Shown here piece by piece: positions 37,083 to 46,063 of a stretch of DNA of 64,000 nucleotides (positions are counted from its first letter, which is position 1; each line of letters opens with the position of its first letter). The position numbers were made by a program, and so were the translations under genes. The notes under the pieces are model-generated. The model worked only from the letters and a program-made list of their open reading frames with translations, searched no databases and was not told where the DNA came from. Source of the stretch: Adhaeribacter aquaticus DSM 16391 (GTDB lineage Bacteria; Bacteroidota; Bacteroidia; Cytophagales; Hymenobacteraceae); NCBI RefSeq assembly GCF_000473365.1, contig NZ_KI421517.1, forward strand, positions 4,068,001 to 4,132,000, read 5' to 3'.

Positions 37083-37946
37083 TTATTGAGCTTCGGCCTC
37101 TAATAGATTTTGAATAACTTTAACCTCATAGGCAGTTTGGTTTTTGCCACTGGTTTTAAGTACTCCTTTTATAGGACTGCAGTCACTATAGTCTATTCCG
37201 TGGGCAGCCTTTATATGGTTATGATCGGCTAACAAATTATTGGTAGGATCAAAACCACACCAACCCATACCGGGTATATACGCCTCTACCCAAGCATGCA
37301 TTACCGCGGCCCCTAATAAGATTGCCCCTTGGTTTAAGTAGCCTGATACATACCGACATGGTATTCCGTTGCGTCGGGCAATAGATAAAAATAAGTGGGA
37401 ATAATCTTGGCAAACGCCCTTACCCAGGGCTAAAGCTTCTCCGGCAGTGGTATGGACATCAGTCGGGTCCGGATCAAAACCTAATAAGTTATGCACTGCT
37501 GTATTGAGGTCTCTTAAATAATAATAAATAGATTGATCTGGATCTTTATTCAAATAAGACAGATCGGACTGAACAGTAGTATATTTGGTAATTTCCAAAT
37601 ACAAATGATAATCCACGTAAAATTCGCGGGAAGTGTAAATGGTTCTTTCTTCCGCTAAAGAAAAAGAATCATATTCTTTTACAATAACATCCGTTTTTTC
37701 AACCACCGCATTCATCGTAAACTGAAAATCCTGAAAAGGTTTTGTAGAACGAACCCGAGCTACCTGAAAACCAAATAGATTTTTGTAAAAGAAAACATCT
37801 GCGCCTAAGGAATTGGTAAACCCAATACTGGTTATTGCCTGCGTTTTATTTTTACAAGGAGCCACAACAAATTCAAACAAAGCTTCTGTAACAGGTGCTT
37901 CGTAATGGTTGTGGGTAAAATAATTAATCTGATATTCTGTAGCCAT
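37083..37946 (-). CDS. Transglutaminase-like cysteine peptidase (with N-terminal beta domain)
   Basis: A 287-aa cytoplasmic protein. The N-terminal half matches the bacterial transglutaminase-associated N domain (begins MATEYQINYFTHNHYEAPV). The papain-like core follows with a complete Cys-His-Asp triad: GKGVCQDYSHLFL, AVMHAWVEAYIPGMGW and GFDPTNN. In families of this type the enzyme usually cleaves, rather than cross-links, amide bonds. It is 20 bp downstream of the alpha-E gene, and an ATP-grasp gene lies beyond; this trio recurs across bacteria, often with the proteasome-related peptidase Anbu, which is absent here. Inferred role: maturation or removal of peptide tags made by the ligases. 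Confidence 0.88.
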   Translation of the reverse strand: MATEYQINYFTHNHYEAPVTEALFEFVVAPCKNKTQAITSIGFTNSLGADVFFYKNLFGFQVARVRSTKPFQDFQFTMNAVVEKTDVIVKEYDSFSLAEERTIYTSREFYVDYHLYLEITKYTTVQSDLSYLNKDPDQSIYYYLRDLNTAVHNLLGFDPDPTDVHTTAGEALALGKGVCQDYSHLFLSIARRNGIPCRYVSGYLNQGAILLGAAVMHAWVEAYIPGMGWCGFDPTNNLLADHNHIKAAHGIDYSDCSPIKGVLKTSGKNQTAYEVKVIQNLLEAEAQ

Positions 37947-37966
37947 TTTGGGGGAACAAAAGTAAG

Positions 37967-38914
37967 TTAAAATTTTAGATATTTGTTCTCTAGTTTAGTG
38001 GCTAGTTCAAAAATGTTGGATAAACTCTGTTTTAAAAATTCTTTAATATCACCTTCAACTTCTTCAATAGTTTTATACTGGTAATTGCACGCTAATTTAC
38101 CTGCCCAAAAATTTAAGGATTGGATATTACCGTTTTCTGGAAACCCCAGTTCCTGGATATTTTTTTGGAATAAAATTAAATTATAGGCAATGGATTTCGG
38201 AAATTTTGGATTAAATATCAAAAACTCCAGGGATTGCTTCCTATTGGTATTGGTATTGTACAGCCTCTTAAACATATCAAATGCTTCCGCACTTTTAAGC
38301 ATGGTATTGTACTGGTAGTTTTCCAAGGAGCTTTCGTACTTTTTAATTACGTGTTTTTCTATATCATTAAGTTTAGTTAAGATAATAGTGTTTACCTGAG
38401 CGGCACGTTCTATGTGTACGCCTAAACCAATCAGGTTCCATACTTCGTTTCGAATTAATGTGTTATCTATATAACCTTTTATAACCGAGCTATTGTTTTC
38501 TATCATTTGAGAGAAGTTGAATATTCCCTCGTTATGAAATTTGGTTTCGGTAAAAGAATTTACTGAATGGTAAAACCGGTTAATTGCCTCCCATAATTCA
38601 GAAGAAATAGAATCGCGGGCACCGCGGGCATTTTCGCGAATATAAGCAATACAAGCCGCAATAGAGGATGGATTACTTTTACTAAGAGTAACAAAATATA
38701 ATACATCATCATCCGATAAAGCGTCAAATTTATTAAAGTAATTGCTGTACATCCCCGTCATGTTCAGGATTGACTCCAGAACAAATTCTTTGCTTTGTAC
38801 AAGCGGCGCATCTAAAGACGAAACATATTGCACTTTGGTATAACGGGCTACATGCTCGGCGCGCTCCAGGTAACGACCCAACCAGAATAAACTATTACCA
38901 ATTCTTGATAACAT
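37967..38914 (-). CDS. Alpha-E domain protein (DUF403)
   Basis: A 315-aa, all-helical protein with the alpha-E signature at the N-terminus (MLSRIGNSLFWLGRYLERAE) and helix-rich repeats through the rest. The biochemical function is unknown in the family; it almost always travels with a circularly permuted ATP-grasp and a transglutaminase-like peptidase, as it does here. It is probably cotranscribed with both: 20 bp to the peptidase and a 105-bp gap from the ATP-grasp. Confidence 0.9.
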   Translation of the reverse strand: MLSRIGNSLFWLGRYLERAEHVARYTKVQYVSSLDAPLVQSKEFVLESILNMTGMYSNYFNKFDALSDDDVLYFVTLSKSNPSSIAACIAYIRENARGARDSISSELWEAINRFYHSVNSFTETKFHNEGIFNFSQMIENNSSVIKGYIDNTLIRNEVWNLIGLGVHIERAAQVNTIILTKLNDIEKHVIKKYESSLENYQYNTMLKSAEAFDMFKRLYNTNTNRKQSLEFLIFNPKFPKSIAYNLILFQKNIQELGFPENGNIQSLNFWAGKLACNYQYKTIEEVEGDIKEFLKQSLSNIFELATKLENKYLKF

Positions 38915-39019
38915 GGAAATTTAAAAATTATAAAGTGTATGTAGATAGTAATAAAATTGAGCGCTGGTAGTATAAGTGCTGAATTATAAGGCTTTAAAAT
39001 TTACAAAAAGAAAAGCCAG

Positions 39020-40501
39020 TTATTCTGCCAGTACCCAGGTATCTTTAGATCCGCCTCCCTGAGAAGAATTAACTACTAAACTCCCCTTTGTTAGTGCCAC
39101 CCTGGAAAGTCCGCCTTGTAGTACAAATTTTTTGTCTTTTCCTAATAAGGTAAAGGTGCGTAAATCAATGTGCCGGGGTTCAAACTGGCTTGTTTCCTGA
39201 ATAAAAGTAGAATGCACCGAGAGCCCCATAATTGGTTGCGCTATGTATTTTCGCCTGTCAGCAGTAATTAACCGCCTAAATTCTTCGCGCTCAGCTTTGG
39301 TAGAATTACTGCCTATTAAGATGCCGTATCCGCCTGACTCGTCCACTGGCTTAACAACCAGGTTTTCCATGTTCTCCAGTACATACTTAAAATCACTATC
39401 TAACTCGCAGCGGTACGTATGAACATTTTTGAGGATGGGCTCTTCATTTAAATAATACCTAATAATATCGGGTACATAAGAATAAACGGCCTTGTCGTCA
39501 GCGGCTCCGGTTCCTGGTGCGTTTATAATAGTAACGTTGCCTTCGCGGTAAGCCCCCATTAAACCCGGCACTCCTAACACAGAATTTGGGTTGAAAGCCA
39601 ACGGGTCCAGAAATTCATCATCAATCCGGCGGTAAATAACATCCACCCGTTTAGGGCCATGAATGGTTTTCATGTAAACAAAATTCTTATCTACAAATAA
39701 ATCCCGTCCTTCAACCAATGAAATTCCCATACTTAAAGCCAAGAAAGCATGTTCATAATAAGCCGAGTTGTATACCCCGGGCGTAAGAATAATACAAGTT
39801 GGCGAATCAACCCCATCCGGTGCTACCGATTGCATGGTATTCAGTAGCTGTTGCGGGTATTCTTGTACTGATTGAATATTGTATTTCCGGAAAAGGTTAA
39901 ACAAAGTTTTTTTCATGGTCTCCCGGTTAGACAGCACGTAGCTCACACCAGAAGGGCTACGAATATTATCTTCTAAAACATAATATTCGCCATCACTGTG
40001 TTTAATTAAGTCGGTTCCCGAAATATGATTATAGATGCCGCCAATCGGATTCACGCCAATCATGGCTTTGGAGTAGTGCTTGGAGCTAAAGATAAGTTCG
40101 GGCGGCACAACACCATCCTTTAAAATTTGCTTTTTATGGTATATATCATGTATAAACAAGTTTATGGCTTCGTTTCGTTGAATCAGGCCTTTCTCTAATT
40201 GAGCCCATTCCGGCGCCGTAATTATTCTGGGAAACAAATCAAAAGGAAAAATACGTTCTACGCCCCGGTTCTCATCCGAATAAACAGCAAACGTAATTCC
40301 CTGATTAAAGAAAGAAAGGTTAGCATGTTCTTTTAATTCATTGAAGTTGGCAGAAGAATATTTGCAAAAAAGGTCAATAACTTTCCGGTAATGATTGTTT
40401 ACTTGTCCGTCCTGTAAAAACACCTCATCCAAAAAGTTTTGGATAACTTCATAATTTTTAAAAACTCCTGGTAAAACCTCTGATTTATAAGTCTGCCCCA
40501 T
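39020..40501 (-). CDS. Circularly permuted ATP-grasp protein (DUF404/DUF407 type)
   Basis: A 493-aa predicted peptide or amide ligase of the circularly permuted ATP-grasp family. Visible family segments: NQGITFAVYSDENRGVERIF, FPFDLFPRIITAPEW, GGIYNHISGTDLIKHSDGEY, RSPSGVSYVLSNRE, DVIYRRIDDEFLDPL, NAPGTGAADDKAVYSYVPD, and the nucleotide-binding end VVKPVDESGGYGILIG. Substrates are unknown; comparative genomics (Iyer and co-workers) predicted that such enzymes build peptide tags or small peptides with the alpha-E and transglutaminase partners. First gene of the minus-strand trio, divergent from the C39-like gene across 390 bp. Confidence 0.9.
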   Translation of the reverse strand: MGQTYKSEVLPGVFKNYEVIQNFLDEVFLQDGQVNNHYRKVIDLFCKYSSANFNELKEHANLSFFNQGITFAVYSDENRGVERIFPFDLFPRIITAPEWAQLEKGLIQRNEAINLFIHDIYHKKQILKDGVVPPELIFSSKHYSKAMIGVNPIGGIYNHISGTDLIKHSDGEYYVLEDNIRSPSGVSYVLSNRETMKKTLFNLFRKYNIQSVQEYPQQLLNTMQSVAPDGVDSPTCIILTPGVYNSAYYEHAFLALSMGISLVEGRDLFVDKNFVYMKTIHGPKRVDVIYRRIDDEFLDPLAFNPNSVLGVPGLMGAYREGNVTIINAPGTGAADDKAVYSYVPDIIRYYLNEEPILKNVHTYRCELDSDFKYVLENMENLVVKPVDESGGYGILIGSNSTKAEREEFRRLITADRRKYIAQPIMGLSVHSTFIQETSQFEPRHIDLRTFTLLGKDKKFVLQGGLSRVALTKGSLVVNSSQGGGSKDTWVLAE

Positions 40502-40891
40502 AAAAACCTGTATATAATTAAATCTGAAACAAATTAAGGAATACTGCCTTCATAAAAAAGCTATTTGTAAAAAAATTTAAGTAAAAATGAATATATGATA
40601 TTAAATTTTATACCCATTTATAAATATTTTATTTATTTTTTAATAATCAAGGTTAAAAAATGGAGCTACATTATTAGATTTTAGACTATATAGAATAAAT
40701 GGAATTACAGCATGGTCCGGGGAACACTTGACAGAACCTTAATTACAAAGGGAGCTTTTTACATGCAGTTCTATTTTTAGGCCATAGCAGATTTTGTTTC
40801 GTCAACAATTTACAGTTGCATACCCCCTATAACTAAAGTTTAACCATACGTATATATTAAAAATCTTTTAGATAACATAAAAAGCAAAAAA
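40502..40891. other. Divergent intergenic region of the ligase cluster
   Basis: 390 bp, very AT-rich, between the permuted ATP-grasp gene and the C39-like gene. It must hold promoters for both arms. TTTG at 40793-40796 and TACAGTTG at 40811-40818 resemble promoter boxes, but their 14-bp spacing is too short. I see no ORF, tRNA or convincing hairpin. Confidence 0.5.
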
Positions 40892-41611
40892 GTGCTTCCG
40901 GTTAAGCTCCTGAATAAACTTAAAATTTTAACCCAACCAGATGACTCCACCTGCGGCCCTACCAGTTTGCATGCGGTTTATCAATATTTTGATGATGATA
41001 TTCCTTTAGAGCAGGTAATTTCTGAGGTACATTTCTTAGAAGAAGGAGGAACATTGGCTGTTTTTTTGGGATGTCATGCCTTAAAAAGAGGGTATCGTGC
41101 CAAAATTTACACATACAATCTTCATATGTTTGATCCGACCTGGTTTCGGGAAGACAATGCGAAGATTATTATGAACTTGCAGGAGCAACTGCTGTACAAG
41201 GACGAACCAAAATTCCGGAAAGCATCCCAAGCTTATATTGAGTTTCTACAATTGGGCGGAGAATTAAAATGTGATGATCTAACAATTTCTCTTTTGAAGA
41301 AGTACTTTAAAAAAGGAATACCTGTACTTACAGGGTTAAGCGCTACCTACTTGTACAATTGTGCCCGGGAGCGAGTAAACAGTAACAATGAAAGTGTATA
41401 CGACGACATCAGAGGTTATCCGTTAGGCCATTTTGTGGTTTTGTCTGGTTTAAGTGCTGATCGGAAACATATAATTGTGGCCGATCCCTACCAGGAAAAT
41501 CCTTTTTATCAGAATAATTATTATGAAGTACAAATAACCCGGCTTATAAATGCCATTATGTTAGGCATAGTAACTTATGACGCTAATTTATTGGTAATAG
41601 AACCCGCTTAA
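40892..41611 (+). CDS. C39-like (papain-fold) cysteine peptidase
   Basis: A 239-aa cytoplasmic protein without signal peptide. Catalytic Cys in QPDDSTCGPTSLHAVYQYF, His in PLGHFVVLSGL, and the Asp of IIVADPYQENP complete a C39/papain-like triad. It starts at GTG 40892, which gives a short N-terminus before the Cys motif; no ATG fits. Unlike ABC-linked C39 peptidases it has no transporter domains. The RimK-type ligase gene begins 20 bp later. Inferred role: processing of the product or of a carrier used by the adjacent ligases. Confidence 0.85.
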   Translation: MLPVKLLNKLKILTQPDDSTCGPTSLHAVYQYFDDDIPLEQVISEVHFLEEGGTLAVFLGCHALKRGYRAKIYTYNLHMFDPTWFREDNAKIIMNLQEQLLYKDEPKFRKASQAYIEFLQLGGELKCDDLTISLLKKYFKKGIPVLTGLSATYLYNCARERVNSNNESVYDDIRGYPLGHFVVLSGLSADRKHIIVADPYQENPFYQNNYYEVQITRLINAIMLGIVTYDANLLVIEPA

Positions 41612-41631
41612 AGTAGATCCGAAAAACTAAA

Positions 41632-43125
41632 ATGCGCAAAATAGTTGTAGTGAATACCCAGGAAGATTGGGGGTTTAGTAATATGGACGACGTAGAGGTA
41701 GTTTCTGCCAAAACCTATCTTACGGATTTAGCTATTATGGAAATTCGCAATGCCCGGGTATTTAATCTTTGTCGGTCATATAAATACCAAAGCACCGGGT
41801 ATTATGTATCTCTTTTGGCGGAGGCCCGGGGGCACAAAGCCATTCCCAGTGTTACCACCATCCAAGATTTAAAGTCCCAGACCATTGTAAGAGCCATTAC
41901 CGAAGAGCTGAATGATTTAATCCAAAAAAGCTTATCTCGCTTAAAATCCAAGAATTTTGTTTTGAGTATTTACTTTGGGCAGAATGTAGCCAAGCAATAT
42001 GAAAAACTTAGTAAGCAACTGCACACCTTATTTCAGGCACCTTTATTAAGAGCGCATTTTATTTATAATAAAGAATGGATATTGCAAAGCATCCAGCCAA
42101 TACCCCTGAACGAAGTTCCGGAAGAGCACAAACGGTATGTAGTGAAGTTTGCGAAAGCTTATTTTGCCAAAAACAGATTTTCTACGGTTCGAACCAATAA
42201 GACCGTTTATGATTTAGCAATTTTAGTTAATCCTTCGGAAACGGCTCCGCCTTCAAATAAAAAGGCTATGGAGTTATTTATTAGTGCTGCCGAATCGGTG
42301 GGATTTTATACCGAACTTATAACCAAAGACGATTACCGGCGCTTATCTGAATTTGATGCTTTATTTATCCGGGAAACTACCTCAGTAAATCATCATACTT
42401 ACCGTTTTGCCCGTAGGGCAGAGGCTGATGGACTGGTTTCTATCGATGATGCCGCCAGTATTTTACGATGCACAAATAAAGTATACCTGGCCGAATTATT
42501 AACCAAAGCCAAAGTACCTATTCCCAAAACCATGATCATCCATAAGGATAACCGGGAACAGGTAGTTGCAGAACTGGGCTTGCCCTGTGTACTTAAAAAA
42601 CCCGATAGTTCTTTTTCACAGGGGGTGGTAAAAGTAAAAACTGAAGCAGATCTGGATCGGGAATTGGAAAAAATGCTTTTGACATCGGAGCTGATAATCG
42701 GGCAAGAGTTTATGCCAACTGATTATGATTGGCGAATAGGCATACTGGATAAGCAGCCACTTTATGCCTGTAAGTATTACATGGCTAAAGATCATTGGCA
42801 GATATACAACTGGGAAGGCAAAAAAAATGATACTGTAGGCAACGTAGAAACCCTACCCATGGAAAGCGTGCCTTTCTTTGTGATGCATACTGCTTTAAAA
42901 GCAGCCAATTTAATTGGAGACGGCTTATACGGAGTTGATTTGAAAGTAATTGGCGACAAGGCTTATGTTATTGAAGTAAATGATAATCCCAGTATAGATT
43001 ACGGGTGGGAAGACCAGATCCTGAAAAAGGATTTATACCTCACCATTATGAAATCCATAAAAAAACGATTGGACCGTAAAAAAGTAAGTAAAGATGAGCA
43101 CCAAGAACAGCCTGCATCTGTTTGA
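41632..43125 (+). CDS. RimK-type ATP-grasp ligase with RLAN N-terminal domain
   Basis: A 497-aa predicted carboxylate-amine ligase. Residues 1 to about 190 match the RimK-like ATP-grasp N-terminal domain (KIVVVNTQEDWGFSNMDDVE; YYVSLLAEARGHKAIPS). The ATP-grasp core follows (LFIRETTSVNHHTYRFARRA; LTKAKVPIPKTMIIH; PCVLKKPDSSFSQGVVKV; IGQEFMPTDYDWRIGIL) with the Mg-binding end VIEVNDNPSIDYGWEDQIL. RimK adds Glu to ribosomal protein S6 in E. coli; this longer form belongs to a group whose acceptor is unknown. The last 32 bp overlap the GCS2-type gene in another frame, implying translational coupling. Confidence 0.9.
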   Translation: MRKIVVVNTQEDWGFSNMDDVEVVSAKTYLTDLAIMEIRNARVFNLCRSYKYQSTGYYVSLLAEARGHKAIPSVTTIQDLKSQTIVRAITEELNDLIQKSLSRLKSKNFVLSIYFGQNVAKQYEKLSKQLHTLFQAPLLRAHFIYNKEWILQSIQPIPLNEVPEEHKRYVVKFAKAYFAKNRFSTVRTNKTVYDLAILVNPSETAPPSNKKAMELFISAAESVGFYTELITKDDYRRLSEFDALFIRETTSVNHHTYRFARRAEADGLVSIDDAASILRCTNKVYLAELLTKAKVPIPKTMIIHKDNREQVVAELGLPCVLKKPDSSFSQGVVKVKTEADLDRELEKMLLTSELIIGQEFMPTDYDWRIGILDKQPLYACKYYMAKDHWQIYNWEGKKNDTVGNVETLPMESVPFFVMHTALKAANLIGDGLYGVDLKVIGDKAYVIEVNDNPSIDYGWEDQILKKDLYLTIMKSIKKRLDRKKVSKDEHQEQPASV

Positions 43126-44368
43126 AGCCTTTGGGGTAGAATTAGAATACATGATTGTGGATGCTCATTCGCTCCAGGTAAAACCTATTGCAGACCAGGT
43201 AATTTATTCAGAAGTAGGAGCCTATTTATCAGATGTTGAATTTGGATCAATTGCCTGGTCTAATGAATTGGTGTTACATGTGCTGGAACTTAAAACCAAT
43301 GGCCCAGCCAAAGATTTAACTTCTTTAGCCGCTTTATTTCAGGAGCATGTCCGGAAAATAAATCAAATTTTAGAAAAATTCGAAGCTAAATTATTACCTA
43401 CCGGTATGCATCCTTTTATGGATCCTCATACCGAAACTAAAATATGGCCTCACGACTACAATGCCGTTTATGAAGCTTACAATAAAATATTTGATTGTAA
43501 GGGGCATGGTTGGGCAAATTTACAAAGTACCCACCTGAACTTACCTTTCGCTAATGAGGAAGAATTTGGACGATTACATGCGGCCATCCGTTTAGTATTA
43601 CCAATTATCCCGGCTTTAAGTGCATCTACTCCTATAAAAGAAGAACAGGTAACAGGAATAGCCGATACCAGGCTGGACGTTTACCGATCCAATCAACAAA
43701 AAATTCCGTCTATTGCAGGCAGTATAATTCCGGAGGCGGTATTTACCCGGCAAGCTTACGAAGACACCATTTTAAAAAAAATATACAAAGATATTGCTCC
43801 TCATGATCCAGAGGGGATGCTGCAGGATGAATTCTTAAACTCCCGGGGAGCTATTGCCCGGTTTAGCCGGAACGCAATTGAAATTCGCCTACTAGATATT
43901 CAGGAAAGTCCGGTAGCAGATTTGGCAATCCTTGAAATTATAACCTGCGTTATTAAACTTTTGGTGCAGGAAAAATGGGTAAGCCTGAAAGAACAGCAAA
44001 GCTGGCATCAGGAAGAATTATCCGAAATATTATTGGAAGTAATAGAAAAAGGACAGGATGCCATTATTCATAACTGGTCTTATATTAGTTGTTTTGGCAT
44101 AAAGAAAGGATTGGAATGTAAGGCCGGAGATTTATGGAAGCACCTGGTAGATCAACTACTAAAAAATAATCTACTTTCAGACCCAGTGGCCTCTGTTGCG
44201 CATATTATGTTAACTGAAGGCAACTTATCTAAACGCATTACAGCTGCTTTACTTTCCGATATTTCGCCGGAGGCAATAAAAAACCTGTATGGCCACCTGG
44301 CAGACTGCCTGGAAAAAGGAGAGGTGTTTTCCTTAGCTAAATACCAAAATCATAAATCTACTTCCTGA
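43094..44368 (+). CDS. GCS2-type carboxylate-amine ligase (glutamate-cysteine ligase family 2)
   Basis: A 424-aa member of the glutamine-synthetase-fold ligases. Typical segments: FEAFGVELEYMIVDAHSLQV, LPTGMHPFMDP, STHLNLPFANEEEF, LSASTPIKE, RLDVYRSNQQKIPSIAGSII and RNAIEIRLLDIQESPVADLA. Close relatives make gamma-glutamyl bonds, but the acceptor here need not be cysteine: the bacillithiol gene in this window suggests bacillithiol, not glutathione, as the main thiol. Start ATG lies inside the RimK-type gene. With that ligase it forms a two-enzyme peptide-bond module. Confidence 0.88.
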   Translation: MSTKNSLHLFEAFGVELEYMIVDAHSLQVKPIADQVIYSEVGAYLSDVEFGSIAWSNELVLHVLELKTNGPAKDLTSLAALFQEHVRKINQILEKFEAKLLPTGMHPFMDPHTETKIWPHDYNAVYEAYNKIFDCKGHGWANLQSTHLNLPFANEEEFGRLHAAIRLVLPIIPALSASTPIKEEQVTGIADTRLDVYRSNQQKIPSIAGSIIPEAVFTRQAYEDTILKKIYKDIAPHDPEGMLQDEFLNSRGAIARFSRNAIEIRLLDIQESPVADLAILEIITCVIKLLVQEKWVSLKEQQSWHQEELSEILLEVIEKGQDAIIHNWSYISCFGIKKGLECKAGDLWKHLVDQLLKNNLLSDPVASVAHIMLTEGNLSKRITAALLSDISPEAIKNLYGHLADCLEKGEVFSLAKYQNHKSTS

Positions 44369-44445
44369 ACAAAAATCGACTTCTAAAAAACTGCTGAATT
44401 TATATTATATATTTTAGCTTACATTTAAATAAATTAAGACTACAA

Positions 44446-45516
44446 TTGGTGCAACCTAATTCAAAAAACACTCCAAATACTCCACAAAAAGCTGTTTTAA
44501 TAAACAGAAATGCTTCTTTTTGGGTAAAAACAAAAACCATAGCTGCCAGAGCCGGATTTGATGGTTTTTTACTGGCCCTGCTTTGTATTATTATACTCGC
44601 TTATGCCTGGCCCCAGTTAGGAGCAGAAGAAAGTGCTTTACCATTAGCCCAAATTGGAACTGTTGGTGTATCTGTAATCTTCTTTTTTTATGGTTTAAGG
44701 CTAAGTCCGGAAAAGCTAAAAAGTGGTTTAACCAACTGGCGGCTGCATTTGCTGGTACAATGCACCACCTTCCTGTTATTTCCCTTGTTACTTTTAGGAG
44801 CAAGGTCTTTATTTGCCAATCAAGAAGAGGAGCTGTTATGGCTAGGAATATGTTACGTGGGCGCTTTACCCTCCACTGTTTCATCTTCCGTGGTAATGGT
44901 TTCTATTGCGGGAGGCAATTTGCCTGCTGCTATCTTCAATGCTAGTATTTCCAGCTTACTGGGGGTATTTCTGACCCCATTCTGGATGAGCTTTTTATTA
45001 GAAAGTAATTCAACTGAATTTGATTTTGCCTCTGTTATAGGCAAATTAATGATACAAGTAGTGGCGCCCGTAATAGTAGGTATTTTAATGCATTCCCGAT
45101 TAGGTGGTTTTGCCGAACGCCATAAAAGCCGACTTAAGCTGTTTGACCAAAGTATTATTTTATTAATTGTTTACACCGCTTTTTGCGATTCATTTGCTCG
45201 AAATCTATTTGCCGGTTATAGCACCTTAGATATAATTTTACTGGCTTTGGCAATGTCAGCCTTGTTTTTCTTAGTGCTGGGTTTGGTGCAGCTCATTGGT
45301 AAGTTTTTAGGCCTTTCCCAACCCGATCAGATTACGGCTATGTTTTGTGGCTCCAAAAAATCTATGGTACACGGTACGGTTATGTCTAAAGTATTATTTC
45401 CGGATACCAGTGTGGTTGGTATTATATTGTTGCCCTTAATGCTTTACCACGCGTTGCAATTAATTTATGCGAGTGCGATGGCCCAATCCATGGCAAGAAA
45501 AAGCCTACCGCAATAA
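44446..45516 (+). CDS. Bile acid:sodium symporter family transporter (SBF-like)
   Basis: A 356-aa inner-membrane protein with about ten hydrophobic helices. SBF-like features include VGVSVIFFFYGLRLSPEKL, YVGALPSTVSSSVVMVSIAGG and MFCGSKKSMVHGTVMSKVLF, the two crossing/unwound regions of the BART superfamily fold. The start is non-ATG (TTG 44446, or GTG 44449). Substrate unknown; YfeH-type relatives are not proven bile-acid carriers. It follows the GCS2-type gene by 77 bp on the same strand, so export or import of that cluster's product is possible but unproved. Confidence 0.85.
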   Translation: MVQPNSKNTPNTPQKAVLINRNASFWVKTKTIAARAGFDGFLLALLCIIILAYAWPQLGAEESALPLAQIGTVGVSVIFFFYGLRLSPEKLKSGLTNWRLHLLVQCTTFLLFPLLLLGARSLFANQEEELLWLGICYVGALPSTVSSSVVMVSIAGGNLPAAIFNASISSLLGVFLTPFWMSFLLESNSTEFDFASVIGKLMIQVVAPVIVGILMHSRLGGFAERHKSRLKLFDQSIILLIVYTAFCDSFARNLFAGYSTLDIILLALAMSALFFLVLGLVQLIGKFLGLSQPDQITAMFCGSKKSMVHGTVMSKVLFPDTSVVGIILLPLMLYHALQLIYASAMAQSMARKSLPQ

Positions 45517-45522
45517 GCAAAC

Positions 45523-45981
45523 ATGCAGGCGAAGGTAAAAGAGTGGCTTAAGCGTTATTTGCCCGCAGAGTTATTATCCATTATTTCAACCTTGACAGCG
45601 GCCTGGCTAGCTCATCACATTACCCAAAACGGTTTAACTACCGCTTTGGCGGGCACCTGGGGTGGCAACCTGGGTTATTTTGGATATATTTTAGTTGCAG
45701 ATGTTTTGGCAACAAAAAGAATGTTGTATGAGCAAGGACGGTTGTACAGCACTAAAACCTTATTAAAAAACCTCAGAGCTTTAGTACTAGAATTTGGTTT
45801 GGCTGAAGTAGCCGATAGCTTTTTTATCCGGCCTTTTTTAATGTTTTTTTTACCTATATATTTTGAAAATTTAACCTGGGGGGTACTTCTGGCTAAGTTT
45901 ATAGCTGATATTACCTTTTATATTCCTGCCATCATAAGCTATGAGTTGAGCAAGAATAAATTTAGAAAGTTTGATTCTTAA
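45523..45981 (+). CDS. Membrane protein of unknown function
   Basis: A 152-aa protein with three or four hydrophobic segments: about 15-50 (LSIISTLTAAWLAHHI; LAGTWGGNLGYFGYILVAD) and 100-145 (FLMFFLPIYFENLTWGVLL; FIADITFYIPAIISYEL), separated by a polar helix. I do not recognise the family. It begins 6 bp after the SBF-like gene, so the two are almost surely cotranscribed. Confidence 0.65.
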   Translation: MQAKVKEWLKRYLPAELLSIISTLTAAWLAHHITQNGLTTALAGTWGGNLGYFGYILVADVLATKRMLYEQGRLYSTKTLLKNLRALVLEFGLAEVADSFFIRPFLMFFLPIYFENLTWGVLLAKFIADITFYIPAIISYELSKNKFRKFDS

Positions 45982-46063
45982 CTTTATACTCACAAAAGGC
46001 GCTCATCCAAAATTCCTAATCACCGTAATAAGTTTTTTAATTATGAACTAAACCTTTAAAACT

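Noticed and set aside
40793-40818. TTTG / TACAGTTG as promoter of the C39-like gene
   Set aside because: The 14-bp spacing is shorter than the 17-23 bp expected, and the -7 box has one mismatch.
43094-44368. Naming the GCS2-type gene gshA (glutathione synthesis)
   Set aside because: No glutathione synthetase is adjacent and bacillithiol genes are present; its location in the ligase cluster suggests another acceptor.
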